From contig JAHEEO010000204.1 in the NCBI GenBank assembly GCA_024640665.1, forward strand, positions 1-5,612: 5,612 nt of DNA, in the 5' to 3' direction. The position numbers and the translations under genes are program-made. The notes under the pieces were generated by a model. That model did not search any database and had not been told where the DNA came from. It worked only from the letters and a program-made list of their open reading frames with translations. Source of the stretch: Rhodospirillales bacterium (lineage in GTDB: Bacteria > Pseudomonadota > Gammaproteobacteria > Steroidobacterales > Rariloculaceae). Positions 1 through 5,612 of the stretch are shown one piece after another (the first letter of the stretch is position 1; every line of letters starts with the position of its first letter).

Positions 1-1138
1 CCGAATAATCGATTTTGCGTTGTCTAATTGTGTTAATTCAGGCGTCCGTCAAATCTATGTATTGACTCAGTACAAAGCGCAGTCGCTGATTCGCCACTTG
101 CAGCGTGGGTGGGGCTATTTGCACGGCGAGCTTGGGGAATTTATCGACATTGCGCCTGCGCAGCAGCAACATGGCGAATGGTGGTACAGGGGCACGGCAG
201 ACGCTGTCTATCAAAACCTTGATGCGATCACCAGCCATTCGCCCAATACTGTCGTCGTGCTTGCCGGCGACCATGTTTACAAGATGGATTACGGACCGCT
301 TGTCGTTTTTCACAAAGAGCGCGAAGCCAATGTAACCATTGGTGGCGTGCAAGTGCCGCTTAATGAAGCAAGCGAACTGGGCGTGATGAGCGTTGACGAA
401 AATGATCGGATCGTTGCATTTGACGAGAAGCCGGAGCAGCCAACGCCGATGCCCAATCGAGAAGGCGTCGCTCTGGCATCCATGGGAATCTATGTATTTG
501 AGCCTGATTATTTGGCTCGGGTTTTGGAAGAGGATGCCGCTGATGCAGCTTCCGCGCACGATTTCGGGCGCGACATCATCCCCAAGGCCATTCAGTCCGG
601 CAAGGTTTTTGCGTATGCATTCGAAGATGTCGAAACCAAAGCCCAGTCATATTGGCGCGACGTCGGTACCGTTGATGCCTACTATTCGGCAAATATGGAG
701 TTGGTTCATATCAGTCCGGAACTCAACCTCTATGATGACCGATGGCCCATCTGGACTTATCAAGCGCAGGTGCCGGCCGCCAAATTTGTCCTCGATGATG
801 CTGGGCGTCGGGGTATGGCCGTAAACTCCATGGTGGCTGGCGGCTGCATCATTTCGGGCGCGGCAGTTCGCGAGTCCTTGCTTTCCAGCAATGTCCTCGT
901 CGACGAATCATCTACCGTGTTGCGTTCTGTAGTGCTTCCAGGCGTGAGAATCGGGAAACACTGTTATGTGGCGAATGCCATTATCGACGAAGACAGTGTC
1001 ATACCCGATGGTTGTGTTATTGGAATGAATTCCGAAGACGACGAGCGGCGATTCCATGTCTCGCCAAACGGCATCGTGCTGGTAACCCGGCGCATGTTGA
1101 CAAAATTGGCCGAAATCAATGAGGGCGCTGCGTCGTAA
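1..1138 (+). CDS. glgC: Glucose-1-phosphate adenylyltransferase (ADP-glucose pyrophosphorylase), 5'-truncated by window edge
   Basis: GlgC catalyses ATP + glucose-1-phosphate to ADP-glucose + PPi, the committed, allosterically controlled step of bacterial glycogen synthesis in the cytoplasm. The reading frame is open from base 2 and begins RIIDFALSNCVNSG, an internal GlgC motif. The TTG at 20 is therefore an internal leucine codon, not a start. Compared from memory with the 431-residue E. coli enzyme, about 50 N-terminal residues are missing, including the GGRGTRL nucleotide-binding loop. Visible landmarks are QRGW, WYRGTADAVYQN, AGDHVYKMDY (catalytic Asp codon at 269-271, equivalent to E. 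coli D142), the DEKP lysine (codon 428-430, equivalent to the glucose-1-phosphate-binding K195), SMGIYVF, HDFGRDIIP and YWRDVGT. A left-handed beta-helix with hexapeptide-like repeats runs from about 850 to 1030. The C-terminus GIVLVTRRML is typical and complete, so the gene looks intact apart from the window edge. malQ follows at once on the same strand. Confidence 0.97.
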   Translation, partial: RIIDFALSNCVNSGVRQIYVLTQYKAQSLIRHLQRGWGYLHGELGEFIDIAPAQQQHGEWWYRGTADAVYQNLDAITSHSPNTVVVLAGDHVYKMDYGPLVVFHKEREANVTIGGVQVPLNEASELGVMSVDENDRIVAFDEKPEQPTPMPNREGVALASMGIYVFEPDYLARVLEEDAADAASAHDFGRDIIPKAIQSGKVFAYAFEDVETKAQSYWRDVGTVDAYYSANMELVHISPELNLYDDRWPIWTYQAQVPAAKFVLDDAGRRGMAVNSMVAGGCIISGAAVRESLLSSNVLVDESSTVLRSVVLPGVRIGKHCYVANAIIDEDSVIPDGCVIGMNSEDDERRFHVSPNGIVLVTRRMLTKLAEINEGAAS

Positions 1139-1142
1139 ATTC

Positions 1143-2594
1143 ATGGTCGACATTCTTGCCCGCCGCCGTGCAGGCGTATTACTACATCCGACGTCGCTCC
1201 CCGGGTCCGATGAAACCGGTACTTTGGGCGCGAGTGCCTTTCGTTTCGTCGACTTTTTGCGTCGTGGAGGTTTTTCCGTTTGGCAGACGTTGCCGCTCGG
1301 GCCCGTTGACAGTTTTCAATCGCCTTACTGCTTGAGTTCGGCTTATGCCGGTGATGTTCGCCTGATTGATATCGATGGCCTTCGAGCCCTGCCTGAGCTG
1401 CCAGGGGGCATGCCGCTGGATATCGTGCGCAGCGATCCAGCTGCGATGTATCAATCGTTTCGGCGTACGGCAAATCCTGCTCAAGCCACTTTGTTTGCGA
1501 AATTCATGCACCGCCACCGACGCTGGCTATTTGCGTACGGCATGTTTGAGCTGTGCCGGCAGCGCTTTCGTGGCGATCCGTGGTGGCTGTGGCCGCAAGC
1601 ATTTCGCCAGCGAGATTGGGATACGCTCGTTAAGGCAGTCGCGGAAGACAAGGATGTATTTCGGTCGTTTGTGTTTCAGCAGTATCTATTTGAACTGCAA
1701 TGGATGAATCTGAAACGCTATGCAAATGAGCAAGGCGTTTTTATATTTGGCGATCTGCCTTTCTACATGGATCGCAACAGTGTTGACGTGTGGTGGAGCA
1801 AGCGCTTCTTTGCGCTCGACGAGAACGATGCTCCAGTGAGCGTTGCCGGTGTTCCGCCAGATTACTTCAACGAAGACGGCCAGCTTTGGGGAAACCCTTT
1901 GTACGATTGGGACGCTTTGCGTGCTGACAAATTCTTGTGGTGGCAGGCACGGATAGCTGCTCAGCTGCGCCGGTTCGATATGTTGCGCATTGATCATTTT
2001 CGAGCGCTAGAGTCTTATTGGTCTGTACCTGCCAATGCAGACACGGCAAAGGAAGGCCACTGGGAGGCGGGCTGCGGAGCAGAGCTACTAAGTTCGATCA
2101 GTCCGCAGGAAAGGCAGTGTTTGGTGGCTGAGGACTTGGGCATTATTACCAACGCTGTGCGTGAATTGCGCGATCGCTTTTCGCTGCCTGGCATGGCGGT
2201 ACTGCAGTTCGGTTTTGACGGTACGAGAGACAATCCGCATTTGCCTAATAATCTCGCTGAGCATTCCATTGTGTATAGCGGCACTCACGACAATGACACA
2301 TTGTTGGGTTGGTACCAAAACCTCGACGGTGCAACTCGTGCTTATGTTCTCAATTTGCTCAGTGCAGCAGAAGAATCAATGCCCGCGCATATGATCGACG
2401 TGGCTTATCAAACGCGCGCCAAGCTGGCTGTGTTTCCATTGCAGGATTTGCTCGGGCTCGATTCTTCAGCGCGCATGAATGTGCCCGGCAAGGCCGAGGG
2501 GAATTGGGGCTGGCGGTTTCAGTGGTCGCAGATTAATGACTCGATCGAACGGGACGCTTTAAGCCGCGCTCGTGAGAGCGACCGGTTAGCTTGA
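1143..2594 (+). CDS. malQ: 4-alpha-glucanotransferase (amylomaltase, GH77)
   Basis: This disproportionating enzyme transfers alpha-1,4-glucan segments between maltodextrins, releasing glucose and making longer chains. Family GH77 motifs appear in order (483-residue numbering): HPTSLPG (15-21), QSPY near 60, GDLPFYM (203-209), RIDHFR with nucleophile Asp284, the AEDLG acid/base Glu330, and GTHDNDT with Asp383. It ends with MNVPGKAEGNWGWR, the usual C-terminus. The length fits the compact GH77 form of about 500 residues rather than the 694-residue E. coli form. I chose the ATG at 1143 because it lies four bases after the glgC stop and gives the family-typical RRRAGVLLHPTSLPG beginning. An in-frame ATG at 1119 would add eight residues and overlap glgC by 20 bases. 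Neither start has a strong Shine-Dalgarno sequence, so translational coupling to glgC is plausible. With glgC beside it, a role in making primers for, or recycling, glycogen is more likely than dedicated maltose uptake (inference). Confidence 0.96.
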   Translation: MVDILARRRAGVLLHPTSLPGSDETGTLGASAFRFVDFLRRGGFSVWQTLPLGPVDSFQSPYCLSSAYAGDVRLIDIDGLRALPELPGGMPLDIVRSDPAAMYQSFRRTANPAQATLFAKFMHRHRRWLFAYGMFELCRQRFRGDPWWLWPQAFRQRDWDTLVKAVAEDKDVFRSFVFQQYLFELQWMNLKRYANEQGVFIFGDLPFYMDRNSVDVWWSKRFFALDENDAPVSVAGVPPDYFNEDGQLWGNPLYDWDALRADKFLWWQARIAAQLRRFDMLRIDHFRALESYWSVPANADTAKEGHWEAGCGAELLSSISPQERQCLVAEDLGIITNAVRELRDRFSLPGMAVLQFGFDGTRDNPHLPNNLAEHSIVYSGTHDNDTLLGWYQNLDGATRAYVLNLLSAAEESMPAHMIDVAYQTRAKLAVFPLQDLLGLDSSARMNVPGKAEGNWGWRFQWSQINDSIERDALSRARESDRLA

Positions 2595-2621
2595 GAAATC
2601 CTGACAGCCGTTGCCCGGCGA

Positions 2622-4106
2622 TCAGCTGACGAATTTCCCGGCCTTAATCCTAAAAGTCGCATCAATCGCTTTTTCATAGAGCGTGGTGTAATCATTTACA
2701 CGCTTGCTCCAAGCGTGGTCTTCGCTCATAGCATTGCGTTTTATCCGCTGCCAAGCATTCGGGTTGCCGAACCACTCAATGCTCGTTGTGAGCGCCCAGA
2801 TGAGTGCGTTTGCGTCTGCGTCATTAAAGACACATCCATTGCCGCTGCCAGTTTCTGGATTGAAGTGTTTCACTGTGTCGGCGAGACCGCCTGTCGATCT
2901 GACGATCGGTATGGTCCCGTAACGCAGGCTGTAGAGTTGAGTCAGGCCGCAAGGCTCATAGCGGGAGGGAATAATTAGGAAGTCGCTGCCGGCGACGATT
3001 TGATGCGCGAGCGGTTCGTCATAGCCCGCCTTGAATGCGACTCGACTCGGGGAAGATTCAGCGATCAGTTGCAGGCGGCTTGTCAGTTCGGCATCCCCGC
3101 TGCCGAGAATTGCGAACGCTGTGCTCGTCTGGTTCAGCAATGTGGGCAGGGCATCAATGAACAGGTCGATGCCTTTCTGCTCGGCGAAACGAGAAACCAA
3201 ACCAACCACCGGCGCGCCTGGCTCCGGGGAGAGTTGCAAACGGTCGCATAAAGCGGCCCTTATGATCTGTTTTGACTCAGAGTCGTCGTCCGAGTAATGA
3301 TAATTAAGATATGGATCTGTGCGCGGATCCCAGGTTGCGTAGTCCACACCATTCAAGATACCCGTGAGCTCTGCTTCGCGTTTTCGGATTTCGTCCTCCA
3401 GTCCCATGCCGAATTGCGGCGTCAGTATCTCTTTAGCGTACGTTGGGCTCACAGTGGTAATTGCTGTTGCGTGCTGAATACCGAGCTTAAGAAAATTGAC
3501 GGTCGCAGCGGATTCTTCGTGAAGTTGCTGACGCGACAACGCGGTCCATTGCGGTGCAGGAATGGCTGCGCTAGCAAATATGCCCTGGTAGCCGATGTTG
3601 TGCAGCGTCAATACCGTTGGCACAACGCTTGAAAGTGGGCTAGTCGGGGGGGTATCAGCAGCTTCGCGAGCGTTTGAGACAGCCTCGTTGGCGATAAATT
3701 GCAGAACGTCCGGTACGAGTGCTGCGTGCCAGTCGTGACAGTGTATGACATCGGGTTGCCATTTTGCTGCATGCCCAAACCACGCAGCGGCAAATGACAA
3801 TGCAACGAAGCGGGCCGCATCGCGGTTGTCACCAGTGTAGATCGTGTCGATGCTGTCAAATGCAGGTACATGGTGAAGGAATAATTCCGCGCCATCGAGA
3901 GTGTCGCTGCAAAGCCTTAGGCCGGAGCCATCTGGGAAAGTTGTGTACGGTGAGCTGTTCGTATCGAACGATGCATAGTGAGGCATCAGGATTCGCACGT
4001 CATGTCCAGCAAGGCTCAGCGCTCGGCTGAGGCCTGCAACGGCGTCAGCCAGTCCGCCGGTCTTCGCCAGCGGGGCGCATTCGGACGTGACCATTAGTAT
4101 TTTCAT
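2622..4106 (-). CDS. glgA: Glycogen synthase (ADP-glucose type, GT5)
   Basis: GlgA transfers glucose from ADP-glucose to the non-reducing end of an alpha-1,4-glucan. The 494-residue product has both GT-B domains. In the N-terminal domain are KTGGLADAV (Lys15), HCHDWHA (122-128) and LTLHNIGYQG (from 167). Next come VSPTYAKEI (220-228) and the hinge GILNGVD (249-255). In the C-terminal domain are VSRFAEQKG (304-312), PSRYEPCGLTQ with catalytic-site Glu384, and STGGLADTV (404-412). The ATG at 4106 places the substrate-binding lysine at residue 15, exactly as in E. coli GlgA. A longer frame from 4157 adds 17 residues of non-conserved sequence and is less likely. No Shine-Dalgarno is visible before 4106. 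About 20 residues are inserted between HDWHA and LTLHN (residues about 143-163, rich in Ala, Pro, Ser and Thr) relative to E. coli. The gene converges on malQ, so it is transcribed separately from glgC. Confidence 0.97.
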   Translation of the reverse strand: MKILMVTSECAPLAKTGGLADAVAGLSRALSLAGHDVRILMPHYASFDTNSSPYTTFPDGSGLRLCSDTLDGAELFLHHVPAFDSIDTIYTGDNRDAARFVALSFAAAWFGHAAKWQPDVIHCHDWHAALVPDVLQFIANEAVSNAREAADTPPTSPLSSVVPTVLTLHNIGYQGIFASAAIPAPQWTALSRQQLHEESAATVNFLKLGIQHATAITTVSPTYAKEILTPQFGMGLEDEIRKREAELTGILNGVDYATWDPRTDPYLNYHYSDDDSESKQIIRAALCDRLQLSPEPGAPVVGLVSRFAEQKGIDLFIDALPTLLNQTSTAFAILGSGDAELTSRLQLIAESSPSRVAFKAGYDEPLAHQIVAGSDFLIIPSRYEPCGLTQLYSLRYGTIPIVRSTGGLADTVKHFNPETGSGNGCVFNDADANALIWALTTSIEWFGNPNAWQRIKRNAMSEDHAWSKRVNDYTTLYEKAIDATFRIKAGKFVS

Positions 4107-4112
4107 AGCATC

Positions 4113-4142
4113 ATTATGTAATGTCGATCGTGCGGGTGACAG
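4113..4142 (-). promoter_or_regulatory. Possible sigma70-type promoter for glgA (leaderless start)
   Basis: On the minus strand a -35-like CTGTCA (4137-4142, four of six consensus bases) is followed after 18 bases by a -10-like CATAAT (4113-4118, five of six). The -10 ends six bases before the glgA ATG at 4106. Initiation about seven bases downstream of the -10 would therefore start the transcript at or next to the A of the ATG. That fits the lack of a Shine-Dalgarno there. Matches of this quality occur by chance, so this is only a candidate. Confidence 0.25.
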
Positions 4143-4223
4143 GTAAGTATCCGCCAAGACGCAGCGTATTGCGCCCCCAGGCTGCAGAAAGGGGTCGCCT
4201 GCGCTGTGCTGCTTGGAGAAATC

Positions 4224-4631
4224 GTGGACTGCATCGCAGCAGTTCTAATGGGGGGCGATCAGACTAGTCAACGGCATTTATTCCGCGCCGCAAATGGAAT
4301 TCGCAACGTGGCCATAAAAAACAAATTGCTGCTGAGTGGCATACGAGTCTACAAAGGGACGCCGACATTGCCGCTGTCCCAGGCCGCATTGTTTCTTGGT
4401 ATCCGCAATTCTGCCGGCGATGGTTCGCGGCAAAATACCGTTGCTTCGCTGTCGATTGCGCGACCGGGATTAGGCGGTTGCTCGGTCAAAGAGCTGATTG
4501 CAGACATGGAGTTAGATCCAGAGTCTGCCGTTGAGAAAGCCATTGATATTGCCATTCGCGGTGAGATTGGCCTCATCTACCTAAACGCCGACCTCGATAA
4601 CTTGCCGGTCAAAGTGCCTGAATCTGCTTAG
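4224..4631 (+). CDS. Hypothetical protein, family not recognised (about 135 aa)
   Basis: I do not recognise this protein. The frame is open from 4140 to the TAG at 4629-4631. The best start I can argue for is GTG at 4224, with GGAGA at 4215-4219 four bases upstream. GTG at 4206 (141 aa) and ATG at 4248 (127 aa) are alternatives. The product starts with a short hydrophobic stretch (about residues 3-11), too short to call a membrane helix. The middle is basic and polar, with IKNKLLLSGIRVYKG followed by a Gly/Ser/Asn-rich part near SAGDGSRQNT. The C-terminal third looks well ordered: an acidic helical stretch with VKELIADMELDPESAVEKAI, then a hydrophobic strand-like IGLIYLNADL. Codon use resembles the neighbours, supporting a real gene, and no longer competing frame covers the interval. 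It sits divergent to glgA and convergent with the YqgE-like gene, sharing four bases at the stops. It could also be the remnant of a longer protein. Confidence 0.55.
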   Translation: MDCIAAVLMGGDQTSQRHLFRAANGIRNVAIKNKLLLSGIRVYKGTPTLPLSQAALFLGIRNSAGDGSRQNTVASLSIARPGLGGCSVKELIADMELDPESAVEKAIDIAIRGEIGLIYLNADLDNLPVKVPESA

Positions 4632-5239
4632 TGCGGTTGCAACTGTGCAATTTGTCGATCGCCAGGTGTGACGACCAGCCTTTGCCATAGTGCCAGAGGG
4701 TCGGCGCTAAAAATACGTGCCGCCTGACCGGGTACAACCGTCCACGCGCCAGCGGCAATTTCCGCCTGCAATTGGGCGGGCCCCCACTGTGCATGGCCGG
4801 CATAAACCCGCACTGATGCACTCGATAACTGTTCCTTGGTCAGCAGCGCCAGCACTGAGAAATCACCGCTCAGATGGACGTCGCCAACGATGCGAATGCT
4901 GCTGCCATCGATCGGTTCAGCGTTCCTGGAAAGGACAAAGGCCCGGGTAGTCGAGACTGGTCCGCCGAAATAAAGTGGGCCATCATAATCGTTGCTGGTG
5001 CCGATCTCCGGAAACACGCGTGCCGGAGCCAGATTGGTGGGCCGGTTGATCATTATTGCGATCGACCCATCTTCGTCATGATGAATGACGAGCAGAACAG
5101 TCTCAGAAAAGGTGGTATCCGCCAATGCCGGCGTGGCGACGAGCAGGTCGCCCCGCTCGATTTGCTGTCCCGAAGCTGTCGAAAACGTGCAGGCGCACAA
5201 GGCAAGAACCCACAAACTTGTATGCAAGCGTTGACTCAT
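4628..5239 (-). CDS. YqgE/AlgH (UPF0301) family protein with predicted signal peptide
   Basis: The body matches the YqgE/AlgH fold. It opens with GDLLVATPALADTTFSETV (from about residue 30), then an HDEDGSIAIMINRP strand-turn (to residue 67), LYFGGPV with the family GGP (92-94) and a RAFVLSR segment. The late signature GHAQWGPAQLQAEI follows (from 148), then AW and RIF. The biochemical function of the family is unresolved; AlgH was named from Pseudomonas alginate regulation. Family members usually begin directly at the LLIAMPAL-like strand. Here the ATG at 5239 adds MSQRLH, a hydrophobic core LWVLALCACTF and a polar STASG/QQ boundary, which reads as a Sec signal peptide cut after about residue 24. 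LCAC weakly resembles a lipobox. ATG at 5269 (213 aa) is an alternative start. One at 5287 would overlap the divergent aguA start and is less likely. No good Shine-Dalgarno was seen for any of them. The usual ruvX/yqgF neighbour is absent. Confidence 0.88.
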   Translation of the reverse strand: MSQRLHTSLWVLALCACTFSTASGQQIERGDLLVATPALADTTFSETVLLVIHHDEDGSIAIMINRPTNLAPARVFPEIGTSNDYDGPLYFGGPVSTTRAFVLSRNAEPIDGSSIRIVGDVHLSGDFSVLALLTKEQLSSASVRVYAGHAQWGPAQLQAEIAAGAWTVVPGQAARIFSADPLALWQRLVVTPGDRQIAQLQPH

Positions 5240-5281
5240 GGAGGCATCATAACCGGTTTCTTTCGTCATGATTAGTGATCG

Positions 5282-5612
5282 ATGCAAACATCTGAACTAG
5301 AGCAGGCCGGCGACTTAATAATGCCGGCGGAGTGGGAGCTTCACGACTCGACCTGGCTGTCCTGGCCGCATAATCAAGAAACTTGGACAGCCTTTCTGGA
5401 TGCCGCGGAGGCGGCGATGGTAGAAGTGGTAGCGGCACTGGCGCCTCACGAGCATGTTCACATCAACGTGCTAGATGCAGACCATGGCCGTCATGTGGGG
5501 GCCTTGCTGGCGAAACAGGCGTCGTTAGAAGCGTTTACATTGCATCAAGTTCCGACCAACGATGCTTGGATTCGCGATCACGGCGCAATTTTCGTGACGC
5601 GACGTGAAGATG
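5282..5612 (+). CDS. aguA: Agmatine deiminase / peptidylarginine deiminase-type protein, 3'-truncated by window edge
   Basis: The frame is open from ATG 5282 to the window end (110 codons plus one base). The product carries MPAEWELHDSTWLSWPHN at residues 14-31, matching the family MPAEWEPH..TWLAWPHN opening. It also has VPTNDAWIRDHGAIFV (90-105), which contains the Arg-Asp-x-Gly active-site motif. Agmatine deiminase hydrolyses agmatine to N-carbamoylputrescine + ammonia, a route from arginine to putrescine. The catalytic His and Cys lie in the missing C-terminal part, so this assignment rests on the N-terminal third. The ATG at 5321 (at MPAEW) is an alternative start, but family members usually have some residues before this motif. 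The gene is divergent from the YqgE-like gene, with only 42 bases between the preferred starts, so at least one promoter must overlap coding sequence. Many family members read RDxGP where this one has RDHGA. Confidence 0.9.
   Translation, partial: MQTSELEQAGDLIMPAEWELHDSTWLSWPHNQETWTAFLDAAEAAMVEVVAALAPHEHVHINVLDADHGRHVGALLAKQASLEAFTLHQVPTNDAWIRDHGAIFVTRRED

Noticed and set aside
20..22. TTG at 20 as the glgC start
   Set aside because: The frame is open upstream and encodes the conserved RIIDFA segment, so the TTG is an internal leucine codon and the true start is outside the window.
38..559. 173-codon minus-strand frame opposite glgC
   Set aside because: It lies wholly antisense to a well-conserved enzyme and its translation shows no recognisable domain; it is a shadow frame.
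2567..2580. Perfect 5-bp hairpin CGCTC-GTGA-GAGCG near the end of malQ, as an intrinsic terminator
   Set aside because: It lies inside the malQ coding sequence, has a short stem, and is not followed by a T run on either strand.
2607..2619. GCCG-TTGCC-CGGC inverted repeat between the malQ and glgA stops, as a shared terminator
   Set aside because: The stem is only 4 bp and there is no T tract on either side; repeats like this are common by chance.
4136..4170. GTGACA (4136-4141) as a -35 box for the unrecognised ORF
   Set aside because: No acceptable -10 box is found 16-18 bases downstream.
4349..4576. 75-codon minus-strand frame opposite the unrecognised ORF
   Set aside because: It is shorter than the plus-strand frame, low in complexity (Ser/Met/Pro-rich), and shows no ribosome site or family match.
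5231..5259. TTGACT (5231-5236) as a -35 box for aguA
   Set aside because: The hexamer matches five of six consensus bases, but at 17 bases spacing the -10 position reads CCGGTT, which is no match.

Overview
The window looks like ordinary chromosomal DNA of a proteobacterium, probably a gammaproteobacterium. This is inferred from the Escherichia-like GlgC and GlgA motif patterns, a YqgE/AlgH-family gene, moderate GC content and dense gene packing. I see no tRNA, rRNA, CRISPR array, insertion sequence, attachment site or long repeat, and no gap of more than 300 bases without a gene.

The left three quarters (1-4106) is a glycogen / alpha-glucan block. It opens inside glgC (ADP-glucose pyrophosphorylase, 5' end outside the window). 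malQ (4-alpha-glucanotransferase) follows four bases later on the same strand, so the two are probably one transcript. glgA (glycogen synthase) lies on the opposite strand and converges on malQ, with 27 bases between the stop codons. GlgC makes ADP-glucose from glucose-1-phosphate and ATP. GlgA adds the glucosyl unit to the non-reducing end of an alpha-1,4-glucan. MalQ redistributes short maltodextrins and can make primers or recycle breakdown products. Branching enzyme (glgB), phosphorylase (glgP) and debranching enzyme (glgX) are not in this window.

The right quarter (4107-5612) holds three genes unrelated to glycogen. The first is a small plus-strand ORF of about 135 codons whose family I do not recognise. 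Its stop codon overlaps that of the second, a minus-strand YqgE/AlgH (UPF0301) domain protein with an apparent N-terminal signal peptide, which is unusual for a family normally regarded as cytoplasmic. The third, divergent from it, is the first 110 codons of an agmatine deiminase-type gene (aguA), cut by the right edge.

I found no convincing undescribed multi-gene system. The points most worth a second look are the exported YqgE/AlgH-like protein, the unrecognised ORF, the linker insertion with a seven-C tract in GlgA, and a possible leaderless start for glgA.
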